Below, one piece after another: positions 1 to 8,447 of a stretch of DNA of 24,040 bases. Position 1 is the stretch's first letter, and each line of letters starts with the position of its first letter. The DNA is from a virus: positions 1-24,040 of the IMG/VR virus record IMGVR_UViG_3300017746_000154; one strand, 5' to 3'. The notes under the pieces were generated by a model. That model had not been told where the DNA came from and made no database searches. It was given only the letters and a program-made list of their open reading frames with translations. A program made the position numbers and the translations under genes.

Positions 1-21
1 AAGCTTGCATATTGTTCGTTA

Positions 22-306
22 CTAATTAGATTTGCTAGTATCGTCTGTTCTATATTTTTCATCAATTATTTCCATAAGTATATCGCCGATTAATTTAAAA
101 AACTCTTCCCCAAATTGTTCTCTAGGAATAGCATTGTTTTCTATAATATCATATTCAAACTGCATTGTCAATGACCCATCTTTCTCAATGGGTGTGACTT
201 TACCATATTTGTAAACCACACCAGAAAACTTGCCTTTATTAATTCCTATGCAAGTTTGGTCTGGGTGTTTAGCAGTTTCAATATAACTATAGGTCTTGTC
301 CGACAT
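22..306 (-). CDS. Small conserved-type protein of unknown function
   Basis: This 94-residue protein is not one I recognise. It begins MSDKTYSYIET, looks soluble and mixed alpha/beta, and has no signal peptide, membrane segment or cysteine motif. The C-terminal third (FGEEFFKLIGDILMEIIDEKY) is predicted by eye to be an acidic amphipathic helix. Its start overlaps the end of the upstream 2OG-Fe(II) oxygenase gene by 20 bases, and a GGGAG lies about 11 bases before the ATG, so it is probably the last gene of the uvsX operon visible here. The position suggests an accessory role to recombination or replication, but nothing in the sequence shows a function. Confidence 0.7.
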   Translation of the reverse strand: MSDKTYSYIETAKHPDQTCIGINKGKFSGVVYKYGKVTPIEKDGSLTMQFEYDIIENNAIPREQFGEEFFKLIGDILMEIIDEKYRTDDTSKSN

Positions 307-844
307 AGTGTAAATAACTCCCTACCATGTATTTTGGTTTAATAATTGGTTTTTCGCCAGCATGTACATGTGTCCACATAGGCGGAAACATTAACATGGT
401 GCCTTTTTTACATTCAACAGAATGTTTTAATTTTGGAAATGTAGTACCACCCTTTTCGTTATCATCTAGATAAACAAAAAATACTAGAAACCTTGTGCAG
501 TTTCTATTGTCACCTACATCAACATGTGCTTGAAATTCATCATGATCATTTGGATTATATTTCTTCATTCGAATATCTTCTAACGCATATTTCATTGGCC
601 ATTCATTTGTAACACCAACTGACTTAGCATATTTCTTAGCATGTTCTACAAAGATATGAACCATATCAGTTTGTTCTTTTTCCCAATTTGACTCTCTAAA
701 GTTTAGTTGAGTAAAGTTAACACCTGTGTCTGAAAATCTTTGTTTATCTTTAGTGGCTGCATCTTCAAACTTCTTAATTAAATTATCACAAAATTCATCT
801 GAAAATGCATTTGGGAATGTTCGAATTAAATTATCTTGATACAT
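287..844 (-). CDS. 2OG-Fe(II) oxygenase, prolyl-4-hydroxylase type
   Basis: This 185-residue protein has the double-stranded beta-helix signature of Fe(II)/2-oxoglutarate dioxygenases. The iron facial triad is H107 and D109 (FQAHVDV) with a distal histidine, most likely H161 (THVHAGEKP). K171 lies ten residues further on, where P4H-type enzymes bind the 2-oxoglutarate carboxylate. The core region (FLVFFVYLDDNEKGGTTFP) is typical of the P4Hc family, which is common in marine T4-like phages. The family hydroxylates proteins or other substrates using O2 and 2-oxoglutarate; the target here is unknown. It starts at a TAATG junction with the uvsX stop, so it is translationally coupled to uvsX. It is a different subfamily from the oxygenase at 8447-8971. 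Confidence 0.88.
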   Translation of the reverse strand: MYQDNLIRTFPNAFSDEFCDNLIKKFEDAATKDKQRFSDTGVNFTQLNFRESNWEKEQTDMVHIFVEHAKKYAKSVGVTNEWPMKYALEDIRMKKYNPNDHDEFQAHVDVGDNRNCTRFLVFFVYLDDNEKGGTTFPKLKHSVECKKGTMLMFPPMWTHVHAGEKPIIKPKYMVGSYLHYVGQDL

Positions 845-1881
845 TAATCTATTTCCTTTTCATCATGACCATATTTAAATTCTTTTGCAGCTGCAATCTC
901 TAACTTCTCTAAGATTTCATCTGTAAAATATAGTTCTGGTTTATCGTTAATCTGTTTACCAAATACTTTTTTACCATCTGGCATTTCATACTTAGTAGAT
1001 ACTTTTTTAAATATATCGTATTTTTCTGCAAGTTGTAAAAGACCATAGTGTCTATCAAGACCTTGATCATATGTAAGTCTTACTTCACATAAAGAGTTTT
1101 CTTTTGTCAATCTAGATTTTTGATTTTTAATCTTAACAATGTTTCCTACAACCTCTGTACCATCTTTTTCTTTTTTCTTAGAAAGATATACAATAGATGA
1201 AGCTGCATATTTAAGACCAGAACCACCACCCATTTCTTTCATTGGAATATAAGAACCAACTACATCGTAAGTATGATTTGTTACTACCATAGGTACTTTT
1301 GCTTTACCAAGTTTCAAAGTCAACACTCTAAATGCAGCTTTTAATACTTGGGCTCTTGTCATATCTCTAGTTTCTTTACCTTCGCTAGTATCTTCTACTT
1401 CTTTTGTAGTAGATAACATTCCTAAAGAATCTAAACACATAAACAAAGGTTTTCTATCTGCCTCTGGTTTTTCTAGATATGTATCTAATACTTTAATTGC
1501 TTGTGTTCTAAATTCTTGTACAGTTGCAACAGGAAGAATAACCATTCTATCAGACGCAATACCTCTGTCTTCAACCATACTTTTAGTGATTGCACTTTCA
1601 GATTCGAAATAGATAACACCACCGTCTGGGTTTTTATCTAAAAAGTTTTTACACATTCCCATTAAGAAAAATGTTTTACCTGTTGCAGACTCACCTGCCA
1701 ATGCAGTAATTTTGTTTGCAGGTAATCCACCATTGATACTACCTGATAAGATAGCATTCATAATATAACTACCTGTATCGATAAAATTTTCTACATCACC
1801 AGACTCGACACCATCTGATACAATCCCAGCATATTCATTGCCAGTTTGTTTGATTATATCTTTCAAAAAATCATTTGCCAT
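844..1881 (-). CDS. uvsX: UvsX, RecA-like recombinase
   Basis: This 345-residue protein is the phage homologue of RecA. It forms filaments on single-stranded DNA and drives strand exchange in recombination-dependent replication. The Walker A motif GESATGKT is at residues 63-70, followed by the strand with the catalytic glutamate (IYFESES, about 90-96) and a Walker B strand (LFMCLDSLG, about 145-153). A glycine-rich stretch near residue 220 ([12 protein letters not shown]) corresponds to the L2 region. The length is close to the 391 residues of T4 UvsX. Its start overlaps the MazG-like gene by 11 bases. T4 recombination also needs gp46/gp47, which are encoded at the other end of this window. 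Confidence 0.96.
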   Translation of the reverse strand: MANDFLKDIIKQTGNEYAGIVSDGVESGDVENFIDTGSYIMNAILSGSINGGLPANKITALAGESATGKTFFLMGMCKNFLDKNPDGGVIYFESESAITKSMVEDRGIASDRMVILPVATVQEFRTQAIKVLDTYLEKPEADRKPLFMCLDSLGMLSTTKEVEDTSEGKETRDMTRAQVLKAAFRVLTLKLGKAKVPMVVTNHTYDVVGSYIPMKEMGGGSGLKYAASSIVYLSKKKEKDGTEVVGNIVKIKNQKSRLTKENSLCEVRLTYDQGLDRHYGLLQLAEKYDIFKKVSTKYEMPDGKKVFGKQINDKPELYFTDEILEKLEIAAAKEFKYGHDEKEID

Positions 1882-2260
1882 TATTATTCTCCATTATCAC
1901 CTTTTTTAAATCTGGTGCTTTATAGTTTGGACCTTTCATTACTTTGCCAGTAGGCCCTTTCACTGCTTTTCCATCCGAACCCATTTTAGACATGTTTGAA
2001 TTATGCACTTCTTCAAAACATTTGTCAAGGTTAATACCCATTGCATGTCCAGCACCATATGTAACATACAGTATATCTGTCAATGCATCTGCGATCTCGA
2101 CAACATCCATTTTATTTATTGCGTCAATTAATTCAGTAAACTCTTCCTTAATTAACTCTGTTCTTAACTTTGCAACTTCAAATGTAGGTAAAGATGGTTT
2201 ATCTAATACCTCTTGATCGTATGCGTTCATGAAATCTTTTACTTTATCGAAATTACTCAT
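1871..2260 (-). CDS. MazG / PRA-PH-like NTP pyrophosphohydrolase
   Basis: This 129-residue protein resembles the all-alpha NTP pyrophosphatase superfamily (MazG, dUTPase-2, HisE). The diagnostic acidic residues are present: an EE-x-x-E helix at E39, E40 and E43, and an ExxD(xxx)D helix at E55, D58 and D62 ([16 protein letters not shown]). The C-terminal part ([21 protein letters not shown]) matches the basic tail of phosphoribosyl-ATP pyrophosphohydrolase-like phage proteins. Family members hydrolyse non-canonical or excess nucleotides to monophosphate and pyrophosphate, so a role in cleaning or shaping the nucleotide pool is plausible. Substrate cannot be read from sequence. It starts in an ATGA overlap with the CmoA-like gene. 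Confidence 0.85.
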   Translation of the reverse strand: MSNFDKVKDFMNAYDQEVLDKPSLPTFEVAKLRTELIKEEFTELIDAINKMDVVEIADALTDILYVTYGAGHAMGINLDKCFEEVHNSNMSKMGSDGKAVKGPTGKVMKGPNYKAPDLKKVIMENNNGK

Positions 2261-2949
2261 TTTACTGCCATTGCCCCTACGAACATGTGATTACGCCAGA
2301 ATGGTTGTACATCCTTAAAACCAGCATCATGCATGTATTGTTCAATTTGATGCCATGTATTTGGTTTCATCATGTTTCTTAATGTTTGTTCTTTATCCAT
2401 AATGTCTTGCGTTGTAAAAAACTTTCGTTTGTAATCGTAATAATTAAATGTAATCATATCTTGAAACTTAGCACTTTCACAAATAGTTTTTTCTGCAAAG
2501 ACAAATGCACCACCTTCATTTAATCCGTCATAAATTTTTTGAATTAATGCTGATCTATCTTTTTGAGGCATGAATTGTAAAGTAAAGATAGAAGTAACCA
2601 ATGATGCATTTCTAATATCTTTCTGTCTAGCATCTTCTTGCATGAATACACATTTTGAATTTGGAAATTCTTTTGTAATTCTAGACTGTGTAGTTTGCAT
2701 TGCATCGACAAACCCATCAGCAATTTCAATACCATAATAAGTAACATTATTAATATCTTCGTTTTTTCTAACTAACGCTTCTGTTACTTTACCTGTTGAA
2801 CAACCAATGTCATAAACATTTGTATCTGGTTCAATAAAATATCTAGAAAGAGATACAACGTCACTCAACAAATGTTGATACCCACGAATACTTTTATCTA
2901 TGTGTTCGTCAAAACCTTCTTCTCTGTGTGCAAAAGTAAAGTCTACCAT
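2257..2949 (-). CDS. CmoA-like class I SAM-dependent enzyme
   Basis: The start chosen is the ATG at 2949 (230 residues, MVDFTFAHREEGF), because the reading matches bacterial CmoA from there and a GGGGG lies about 10 bases upstream. The frame stays open to 2994. Bacterial CmoA makes carboxy-SAM from SAM and prephenate for wobble uridine modification. Resemblance runs end to end: IRGYQHLL, VYDIGCSTG (SAM loop, G49-S51), FTLQF, GLNEGGAFVFAEK, YYDYKRKFF and the C-terminal strand. From memory, E. coli CmoA binds ligand through Tyr39, Gly64-Ser66, Asn132 and Arg199. Here Tyr (Y24) and GCS are kept, but Asn132 aligns with I121 and Arg199 with E187. Carboxy-SAM synthesis is therefore doubtful and a methyltransferase role is possible. 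No cmoB partner is in the window. Confidence 0.85.
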   Translation of the reverse strand: MVDFTFAHREEGFDEHIDKSIRGYQHLLSDVVSLSRYFIEPDTNVYDIGCSTGKVTEALVRKNEDINNVTYYGIEIADGFVDAMQTTQSRITKEFPNSKCVFMQEDARQKDIRNASLVTSIFTLQFMPQKDRSALIQKIYDGLNEGGAFVFAEKTICESAKFQDMITFNYYDYKRKFFTTQDIMDKEQTLRNMMKPNTWHQIEQYMHDAGFKDVQPFWRNHMFVGAMAVK

Positions 2950-3059
2950 AATGATATTACCCCCATAATAACAAAGAATACAACAAATGCCCAAGTGTCT
3001 AATTTGTATTCTTCAACTAAATCGTAATGATTAGTGTTTTTTCTTTTTGTTCTTTTCAT
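2943..3059 (-). CDS. Small single-span membrane protein, 38 residues
   Basis: A strong ribosome binding site (GAGGAG, four bases before the ATG at 3059) selects this short start inside a longer open frame. The protein has a basic, polar N-terminus (MKRTKRKNTNHYDLVEEY) and one hydrophobic segment at the very C-terminus (TWAFVVFFVIMGVISLW), which fits a tail-anchored membrane protein with a cytoplasmic positive end. It overlaps the previous tiny gene by 29 bases and the CmoA-like start by 7 bases, so it sits inside the operon's coupled chain. No function is known or suggested. Confidence 0.6.
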   Translation of the reverse strand: MKRTKRKNTNHYDLVEEYKLDTWAFVVFFVIMGVISLW

Positions 3060-3204
3060 GTAACTCCTCATGTTTTCTATGTCCTTTATGATTTCCCATA
3101 TAATAATCGCCTGGTTCATAATCCCAAACTTTACCATGATGTCCTCTAATGTCTGCCCATAACATTCTAATTTTCACAATCATTTTTCTTAGTGTTTTAC
3201 TCAT
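3031..3204 (-). CDS. Small basic protein, 57 residues
   Basis: The ATG at 3204 forms an ATGA junction with the stop of the C5-methyltransferase gene, the same coupling used between most genes here, which supports it as a real gene. The protein is strongly basic and histidine-rich: it begins MSKTLRKMIVKIRMLWADIR and ends EELHEKNKKKKH, with GHHGKVWDYEPGDYYMG in between. There is no membrane segment. The charge could suit nucleic-acid binding, but that is only an inference. It fills the gap between the methyltransferase and the tiny membrane protein gene. Confidence 0.6.
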   Translation of the reverse strand: MSKTLRKMIVKIRMLWADIRGHHGKVWDYEPGDYYMGNHKGHRKHEELHEKNKKKKH

Positions 3205-4337
3205 AAATTCTTTAATACTTTTTTATACATTGAGTCTGCAAGATGAGCCATCATTAAACTAGGTACCATACGACCACATCTTTCACTTTTTTGTGCCCAC
3301 TTTCCTGTTAGTTTAAAATCATCTGGTAATGATGTAACTCTTTTTAGTTCACCCAAAGTAAATTTTCTATCATCATTCCAATGACAAACTCCAGCAGTTT
3401 TTTCTGTTGCACCCATTGCCGTAATAGTAGGACTTGGTTGAAACTGTGAAGCAATCTTTAAATTAAAATGCCAACCTTTAGGATGATAGTCTGTTCCTGT
3501 AATAACCTTTGCTGGATTACGAGGCATCAATACACATGTTTGTTTATAGTATGCTGTCTCTTTCCATTTTTCAGTTAACATTGCCACTTCTTCTTGGTCA
3601 TATTCTAATCCGTCAAATGCACCCTCAAGAGTTGTTATTGTATTATTAGGTGTAGGAAATAAAGATGATAAAGTCATAAAGTTTAAACCAACTTCATCCA
3701 TAATATCATTTCTAACTGCCATAAAGAAAACTCTTCTTCTCCTTTGTGGAACACCAAATTGAGAACAATCATGTACCTTTGCAACTACTTGATACCCAAT
3801 ATCTTCAAATGTATTTTGTATTTTGTTAAAGTATTGTTTTGCTTCTCCAACTGTTAGACCTTCAACATTCTCTGCAATAATAGTTTTTGGTCTGATAACA
3901 TCAGCAACTCTTAAAAACTCAAAGAATAAATCTTCAATGTTAGTTACTGTTTTGCCATCTGAATATTGTTTAGTTTTTCCAAACCCATCACTATGTACAG
4001 TTCCCTCTCTTGCAAGAGTACCACACATACTAAATGCTGAACAAGGTGGACTACCATCTAATAATTCTAGTTCACCTTCTTTTAATTTTGTAATATCTAA
4101 AAAATCTTTACCTGTAAGTTCTTTAATGTCACCATCAAGTATTGGTGTGTTAGGATAATTATCTCTGTAAGTATTTCTTGCTTCTTCAACAAACTCATTG
4201 ATTGCAAGTATCTTTCCACCTGCAAGTCTGTAACCTGTTGATGAACCACCTCCACCTGCAAAGGTAGATATTACTCTAAATTTATTTAACGCCTCTCCAG
4301 CGTAAACATCTTTCAATAAATATGGTTTATATTTCAT
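3201..4337 (-). CDS. DNA (cytosine-5) methyltransferase
   Basis: This 378-residue protein has the motif order of a C5-cytosine DNA methyltransferase: SAM-binding motif I (VISTFAGGGGSSTG, about 22-35), motif IV with the catalytic cysteine (GSPPCSAFS, C99), motif VI (AENVEG), motif VIII (QRRRRVFF) and the C-terminal motif X helix (GRMVPSLMMAHLADSMY). The part between motifs VIII and X is the target-recognition region; its specificity cannot be read by eye. Length is normal for Dcm-type enzymes. No restriction endonuclease is next to it, so it is probably an orphan enzyme that protects phage DNA or prepares cytosines for further modification. It is coupled to the upstream PP-loop gene. Confidence 0.94.
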   Translation of the reverse strand: MKYKPYLLKDVYAGEALNKFRVISTFAGGGGSSTGYRLAGGKILAINEFVEEARNTYRDNYPNTPILDGDIKELTGKDFLDITKLKEGELELLDGSPPCSAFSMCGTLAREGTVHSDGFGKTKQYSDGKTVTNIEDLFFEFLRVADVIRPKTIIAENVEGLTVGEAKQYFNKIQNTFEDIGYQVVAKVHDCSQFGVPQRRRRVFFMAVRNDIMDEVGLNFMTLSSLFPTPNNTITTLEGAFDGLEYDQEEVAMLTEKWKETAYYKQTCVLMPRNPAKVITGTDYHPKGWHFNLKIASQFQPSPTITAMGATEKTAGVCHWNDDRKFTLGELKRVTSLPDDFKLTGKWAQKSERCGRMVPSLMMAHLADSMYKKVLKNL

Positions 4338-5158
4338 TATAAAAAGTTCTCCAAGTTTGCTTGTGATTGATTTATGTTATACCAATCTCTACAAATATCC
4401 ATTACTCTTTTACGATTATAGAGATTTATAGTCTTATTATCAAGAAGTTTTTCAAATAATTTATCAACTTTAGCACACAATTGATAGTTGATATGTCCTT
4501 TAATTTTGATCTTTTTAAACTCTTCAAATTTACTTTGTATTAAATATTTTTGATATGGTTTGTTTATATCTTCCCATGTTTTAGTATAGAAATAATTGTA
4601 GACCGAATCATCTAGATATGGGACACACAATACTTTGTCAAACTCTTGACAAAATTGTTTTAATTGTAGATAACCTGCTGGGTTTGGATTTTCTTTAAAG
4701 TAATTGTGTCTAAATTGTTGCATCTTTTCTAGTGTATGTCTAAAGTGTATCATTGCTTTTTTACTCACACCATAGTATCCGTCTGCAGCTAAACCTGATA
4801 ATATATACTTCTCTTTAATTTTAGGAAAAGTATAGATCAACGGAAATGTACATTCGTATTGTGTTTTCTTTCTGCAATCATATTTTGATGCAAGTAATTT
4901 AAAATCTTTTACTATGTTTTTTTCTGGTAAATCAATTGTTGTTAATGGAACATTGAATATATCGCATATCTCTTTTGCTTTAATTGAATCATAAGTATCT
5001 TCATTCTCTGGTCTGAAAGTGTAACAATGTACTTTCTTTCCTAGTCTTAATGCTGTAAATAATAAAGTACAACTGTCTGTTCCACCACTCATCAAAATTG
5101 CAACATCATGACCGCCAGTTTCATTACCAACTATATTTCTAAGCAATCTATCTATCAT
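4337..5158 (-). CDS. PP-loop ATPase resembling the asparagine synthetase B synthase domain
   Basis: This 273-residue protein carries an N-type ATP-pyrophosphatase P-loop (LMSGGTDSCTL, SGGTDS at 24-29) followed by a typical nucleotide-binding alpha/beta fold. A second motif, LSGLAADGYYGVSKK, corresponds to the SGEGADELFGGY loop of asparagine synthetase B. It lacks the N-terminal glutaminase domain of AsnB, so it would need free ammonia or another nitrogen or sulfur donor. Enzymes of this superfamily adenylate a carboxyl or carbonyl group and replace it with an amine, amide or thio group. The gene lies between the polymerase and the C5-methyltransferase, overlapping both. That position makes a nucleic-acid base modification role worth considering, but the substrate is unknown. 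Confidence 0.75.
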   Translation of the reverse strand: MIDRLLRNIVGNETGGHDVAILMSGGTDSCTLLFTALRLGKKVHCYTFRPENEDTYDSIKAKEICDIFNVPLTTIDLPEKNIVKDFKLLASKYDCRKKTQYECTFPLIYTFPKIKEKYILSGLAADGYYGVSKKAMIHFRHTLEKMQQFRHNYFKENPNPAGYLQLKQFCQEFDKVLCVPYLDDSVYNYFYTKTWEDINKPYQKYLIQSKFEEFKKIKIKGHINYQLCAKVDKLFEKLLDNKTINLYNRKRVMDICRDWYNINQSQANLENFL

Positions 5159-7626
5159 GCGAAAAAGTCCTCTAGTGTTCCTTGCGTACCATATGATCTA
5201 TCAACACTCCAATTCATCTTTTCAATAATATAGTTTAATGGTTCTACAAAAGATTTTTCAAATTGTAATTCATAGTCAACTTTAAAGTCTAGTTCTTTTG
5301 GAAGTTTTGTAATAAACGCAATAGATGATGATTGATATAAATTAGGAAGTTTCATGTACAAGAATTTAATCTTATCACCTTCTTGAATAAATGGATACCT
5401 ACCATTTAGATTTTCTTTTTCAACTAAATGATTATATAAGATTGCACCTTTAACATGAATAGGAGCACCTTTTTTAAATAGAGAAGAATGATCTCTCCAC
5501 TTTTTTAAACCATTTACACTTCTAGGATATGCAACTAGTTCAGGTGGTAATGTCATAAACTCTTTTCTAAAGTCTTGAATAAATTTATTCATATCTGTTT
5601 CACTACCAGACATTAATATCTTCAATGCCTCTTTAATTTTTTCTCTACAAGCCGCAGGTGTAGATGACTTAACTGCTTCTATTCCCATGATCTTGAGTTC
5701 TGGTTCTTTATATCGAACACCTTCAACATCCCAAGCATTAAGAATATATCTTTTCTTCGCAGTCCATATACCTTTGTCTGCAATAACTTCACGTTTCATT
5801 TGCATCTTTTGATCATACGCATTTAAATAATCTGCAAGTTCTTTATACGACTTATCAATAAAAGGTTCAATCTTTTCTTTTGCAATAGTATTAAGAAAGT
5901 CAATAGGATTTTTAGGATTGAGCATTTCAATTAGTTTATCAAATGTAATATAAACTGAATCTGTATCAGATGCCAATACATAATCCTTATCTTTAGTTTT
6001 AAGTAAATCATTCATGTATTCATTAATCTTGTTTTCAATCCAACGAATAGATAATTGACCTGAAGTGGTAATCGCTTCTGCCATTGTATTAGAATAGTAT
6101 CTAAACCAATTGTTTCCAATCGCACCATAGGCAGAGTTTAGTGAAATCTTTTTTGCCATTTGAATATTATTAAACTTAGATATTTGTTTAACATATTTAG
6201 CATCTTTTGTATTTACATAATTTTGTTTTGCCTCTAACATATACTGTTTGTACTTAACCCGATCTTCATACATCTTTGCCATGATCTCTGGTAGGAAACC
6301 TTGTTTGTTTGTATTAAACAAAGCACCATTAGGTGTCATTGTCACATTATCAAGAACCGATGTATCAACCTCTTTGTTAAGAAGTTTATCAACTGACATG
6401 CCTGGTACAGTTTGTTCAGACTTCATTGTTTCTGGTGAAATATTATACTGCATAATCAAGTGTGGATACAAAGAGTTTAAGTCAAAAGACAATACCCATT
6501 TGTGCATACCAACTTGTGGTTCTTTAACATATGCTCCAGCATACTTACTACTCTTACTAGTAACTTTCTTTTGTGGAATAACAATACCTTTATCCATAAG
6601 ATAATTATGAATTAGAACATCCCAATATCTAACCGAACCAAGAACATCTGTATAATTTACTTTTGCCTCATATGCCATAGTTAAACATAGTTCAATTAGT
6701 TTCATTTTATCTTCTAATGCATCAACAAGTTCCACATCTTTAATATTGTAATCAATAAATGATTGATAGTCTTTTGTATACCAATCTCTAAAAGTTTCAT
6801 GTGGGTTTTCATCTTTCTTAACACCCAACTCGACATATGCGATATGATCTAGTCTATAACTTTCTTGATTAGTATATGTAAACTTTCGATATAAATCAAA
6901 ATAATCTAAAGCCGCAATACCTTGAATGTCATAAACCATTTGGGTTCTACCCATCTGATAAACTTCTTTTGAATGAACAGCTCCCCATGGTGATAATCTT
7001 TTAGCATCATCTTCGCCAAGAATATTTTTAATTCTATTGACCAGATAAGGAATATCAAAAAACTCTGTATTCCAACCTGTTATAATATCGGGGTAATTAG
7101 ATCGCCAGAAATTAATAAAATCATAAAGCATATCTTTTTCATTTTCACATTTGAAATAAGTTACATCTTTACGATCAGTTGTATATTCTCTTATACCAAA
7201 TACAACGATCTCTTTGTTTTGTTGATTTTTTAATGTGATAGATAATAGTTCTTCCTCTGCCACATCTGGGTTAGGAAATCCATTTTCACAAGCAACCTCA
7301 ATATCAATTGTTGTAATTAGAATTTTATCTTTATCAAAATCATTTCCGTATTCTTCATTTAAAAAAGAATACTGAAATTGTGTATTACCATGAACAAGAT
7401 GAGGTTGATCTTTATAATTTTCAACCCACTCTTTTGCTTCTTTAATAGTTTGATGTTTGATTGGTGTTACATACTTACCACTTAAGGTTTTAAATTTAGT
7501 TTCACGCATGACAGGACAATACAGAGTTGGCGAATATTTAATTTTTCTCGCAACCCGATTACCATCAACCACCTCACGCAAGAGTAACGAATTACCCCAT
7601 GGCACAATGTTTGTATAAAACCTCAT
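5155..7626 (-). CDS. gp43: Family B DNA polymerase, gp43 type
   Basis: This 823-residue protein is the phage replicative polymerase with 3'-5' proofreading exonuclease (T4 gp43 has 898). Exonuclease motifs: Exo I TTIDIE with D108 and E110, Exo II ITGWNTEFFDIPYL, Exo III YNIKDVELVDAL. Polymerase motifs: A FDLNSLYPHLIMQYN (near residue 378), B KISLNSAYGAIGN, and C ASDTDSVYITF (near 553) with the catalytic aspartates. The C-terminus GTLEDFFA fits a sliding-clamp binding tail. All catalytic motifs are intact. AAGG lies about 8 bases before the start. It is the last gene of the gp45-gp44-gp62-regA-gp43 order conserved from T4 and starts 25 bases after regA ends. Confidence 0.98.
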   Translation of the reverse strand: MRFYTNIVPWGNSLLLREVVDGNRVARKIKYSPTLYCPVMRETKFKTLSGKYVTPIKHQTIKEAKEWVENYKDQPHLVHGNTQFQYSFLNEEYGNDFDKDKILITTIDIEVACENGFPNPDVAEEELLSITLKNQQNKEIVVFGIREYTTDRKDVTYFKCENEKDMLYDFINFWRSNYPDIITGWNTEFFDIPYLVNRIKNILGEDDAKRLSPWGAVHSKEVYQMGRTQMVYDIQGIAALDYFDLYRKFTYTNQESYRLDHIAYVELGVKKDENPHETFRDWYTKDYQSFIDYNIKDVELVDALEDKMKLIELCLTMAYEAKVNYTDVLGSVRYWDVLIHNYLMDKGIVIPQKKVTSKSSKYAGAYVKEPQVGMHKWVLSFDLNSLYPHLIMQYNISPETMKSEQTVPGMSVDKLLNKEVDTSVLDNVTMTPNGALFNTNKQGFLPEIMAKMYEDRVKYKQYMLEAKQNYVNTKDAKYVKQISKFNNIQMAKKISLNSAYGAIGNNWFRYYSNTMAEAITTSGQLSIRWIENKINEYMNDLLKTKDKDYVLASDTDSVYITFDKLIEMLNPKNPIDFLNTIAKEKIEPFIDKSYKELADYLNAYDQKMQMKREVIADKGIWTAKKRYILNAWDVEGVRYKEPELKIMGIEAVKSSTPAACREKIKEALKILMSGSETDMNKFIQDFRKEFMTLPPELVAYPRSVNGLKKWRDHSSLFKKGAPIHVKGAILYNHLVEKENLNGRYPFIQEGDKIKFLYMKLPNLYQSSSIAFITKLPKELDFKVDYELQFEKSFVEPLNYIIEKMNWSVDRSYGTQGTLEDFFA

Positions 7627-7651
7627 AATATAACCTTCAATGTATTAATGT

Positions 7652-8065
7652 TTACTTCACTTCTTTAGGATTTTTACCAATATTATATTTTGTCTTTAGT
7701 TCCCAATCCTTTTTATCTTTAAACGAAATAATCTTAATCTGACTTAATGGTGACATGTTGTCATCATCTTCTTTAGGAATAGAAACCAAACCCCAATCTT
7801 TTAATAGATTAGCAATTCTGTTTCTACGACCAATATCGTTTTCTGTTAGATTGGTATCCTTACCATCCAAAGCAAATAGTTCTTTAAAGTGAACAATGTA
7901 ATACTTACCTTGTTTGTGTAGGATATGACAAGACTGATATAATACTTTTTCTTTCCTTGAAGCAACACCAATACGAGAAAGAGTCTCTCTAACTTTTAGA
8001 AAGTCATCTGGCTCTTTTAAGATCACTTCGAGCATTTGCTCTTTTGACCAATTAATGTTTTCCAT
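7652..8065 (-). CDS. regA: RegA translational repressor
   Basis: This protein matches T4 RegA closely over its length, for example PDDFLKVRETLSRIGVA, KVLYQSCHIL, GKYYIVHFKELF and KDWGLVSI. RegA binds AU-rich sequences around the start codons of early phage messages and blocks translation, including those of gp44, gp45 and its own. I chose the ATG at 8065 (137 residues) because AAAGGTGG lies five bases upstream. A GTG at 8074 would add three residues. An N-terminal extension of about 12 residues precedes the point where T4 RegA starts (MIEITLKKPEDF). The gene overlaps gp62 by 14 bases, in its conserved T4 place between gp62 and gp43. Confidence 0.96.
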   Translation of the reverse strand: MENINWSKEQMLEVILKEPDDFLKVRETLSRIGVASRKEKVLYQSCHILHKQGKYYIVHFKELFALDGKDTNLTENDIGRRNRIANLLKDWGLVSIPKEDDDNMSPLSQIKIISFKDKKDWELKTKYNIGKNPKEVK

Positions 8066-8447
8066 GCTTACCACCTTTATTCAATATCTTTTTAATCTCT
8101 ATAATCTGTTCATTATTAAGTATGCCAAGAGCCGATTTTGCTTTCTCATTACTATAACCATAATACTCTTTTACATACTCTAAATTTTTTGACTTGCTCG
8201 CTTTCATCCACGGTGCAAATCTTTTTCTACTTCTAACACTATTTAGTAAAAAATCATATTGCATTTTAGCATCTGTATGGTGTAATCGATTCATTTCATT
8301 AATCAATGATACAGTGTCGCTGAATGGTGCTATGCACTTATTAACGATATATGTAGGATATTTCTTTTCCCACATAGGGTCATCGCCATCCATGAGATTA
8401 TTCTTACGAAAGTTTATAGAGTTGAGATAATCTTTTAATTCGTACAT
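8052..8447 (-). CDS. gp62: Clamp loader small subunit, gp62 type
   Basis: This 131-residue protein sits between gp44 and regA, where T4 places gp62. Patches match T4 gp62: the region around INKCIAPFSDTVSLIN and NRLHH, then DFLLNSVRSRKRFAPWMKA (compare T4 LMAAVPRGKRYGKWAK). It should join gp44 in the complex that opens and loads the gp45 clamp onto primer-template DNA. It is shorter than the T4 protein (187 residues), mainly at the C-terminal end. The start forms a TAATG junction with the upstream oxygenase gene. Context and the short matches together make the call secure, although gp62 is a fast-evolving protein. Confidence 0.85.
   Translation of the reverse strand: MYELKDYLNSINFRKNNLMDGDDPMWEKKYPTYIVNKCIAPFSDTVSLINEMNRLHHTDAKMQYDFLLNSVRSRKRFAPWMKASKSKNLEYVKEYYGYSNEKAKSALGILNNEQIIEIKKILNKGGKHGKH

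Noticed and set aside
1-10. An ATG at 8-10 (minus strand) that could start the next gene.
   Set aside because: Only three codons are visible before the window edge, so no gene can be supported.
2950-3137. The longer 64-codon version of the tiny membrane protein frame, starting at 3137.
   Set aside because: The part before 3059 overlaps the 57-residue gene and lacks a ribosome binding site, while GAGGAG sits correctly before the ATG at 3059.
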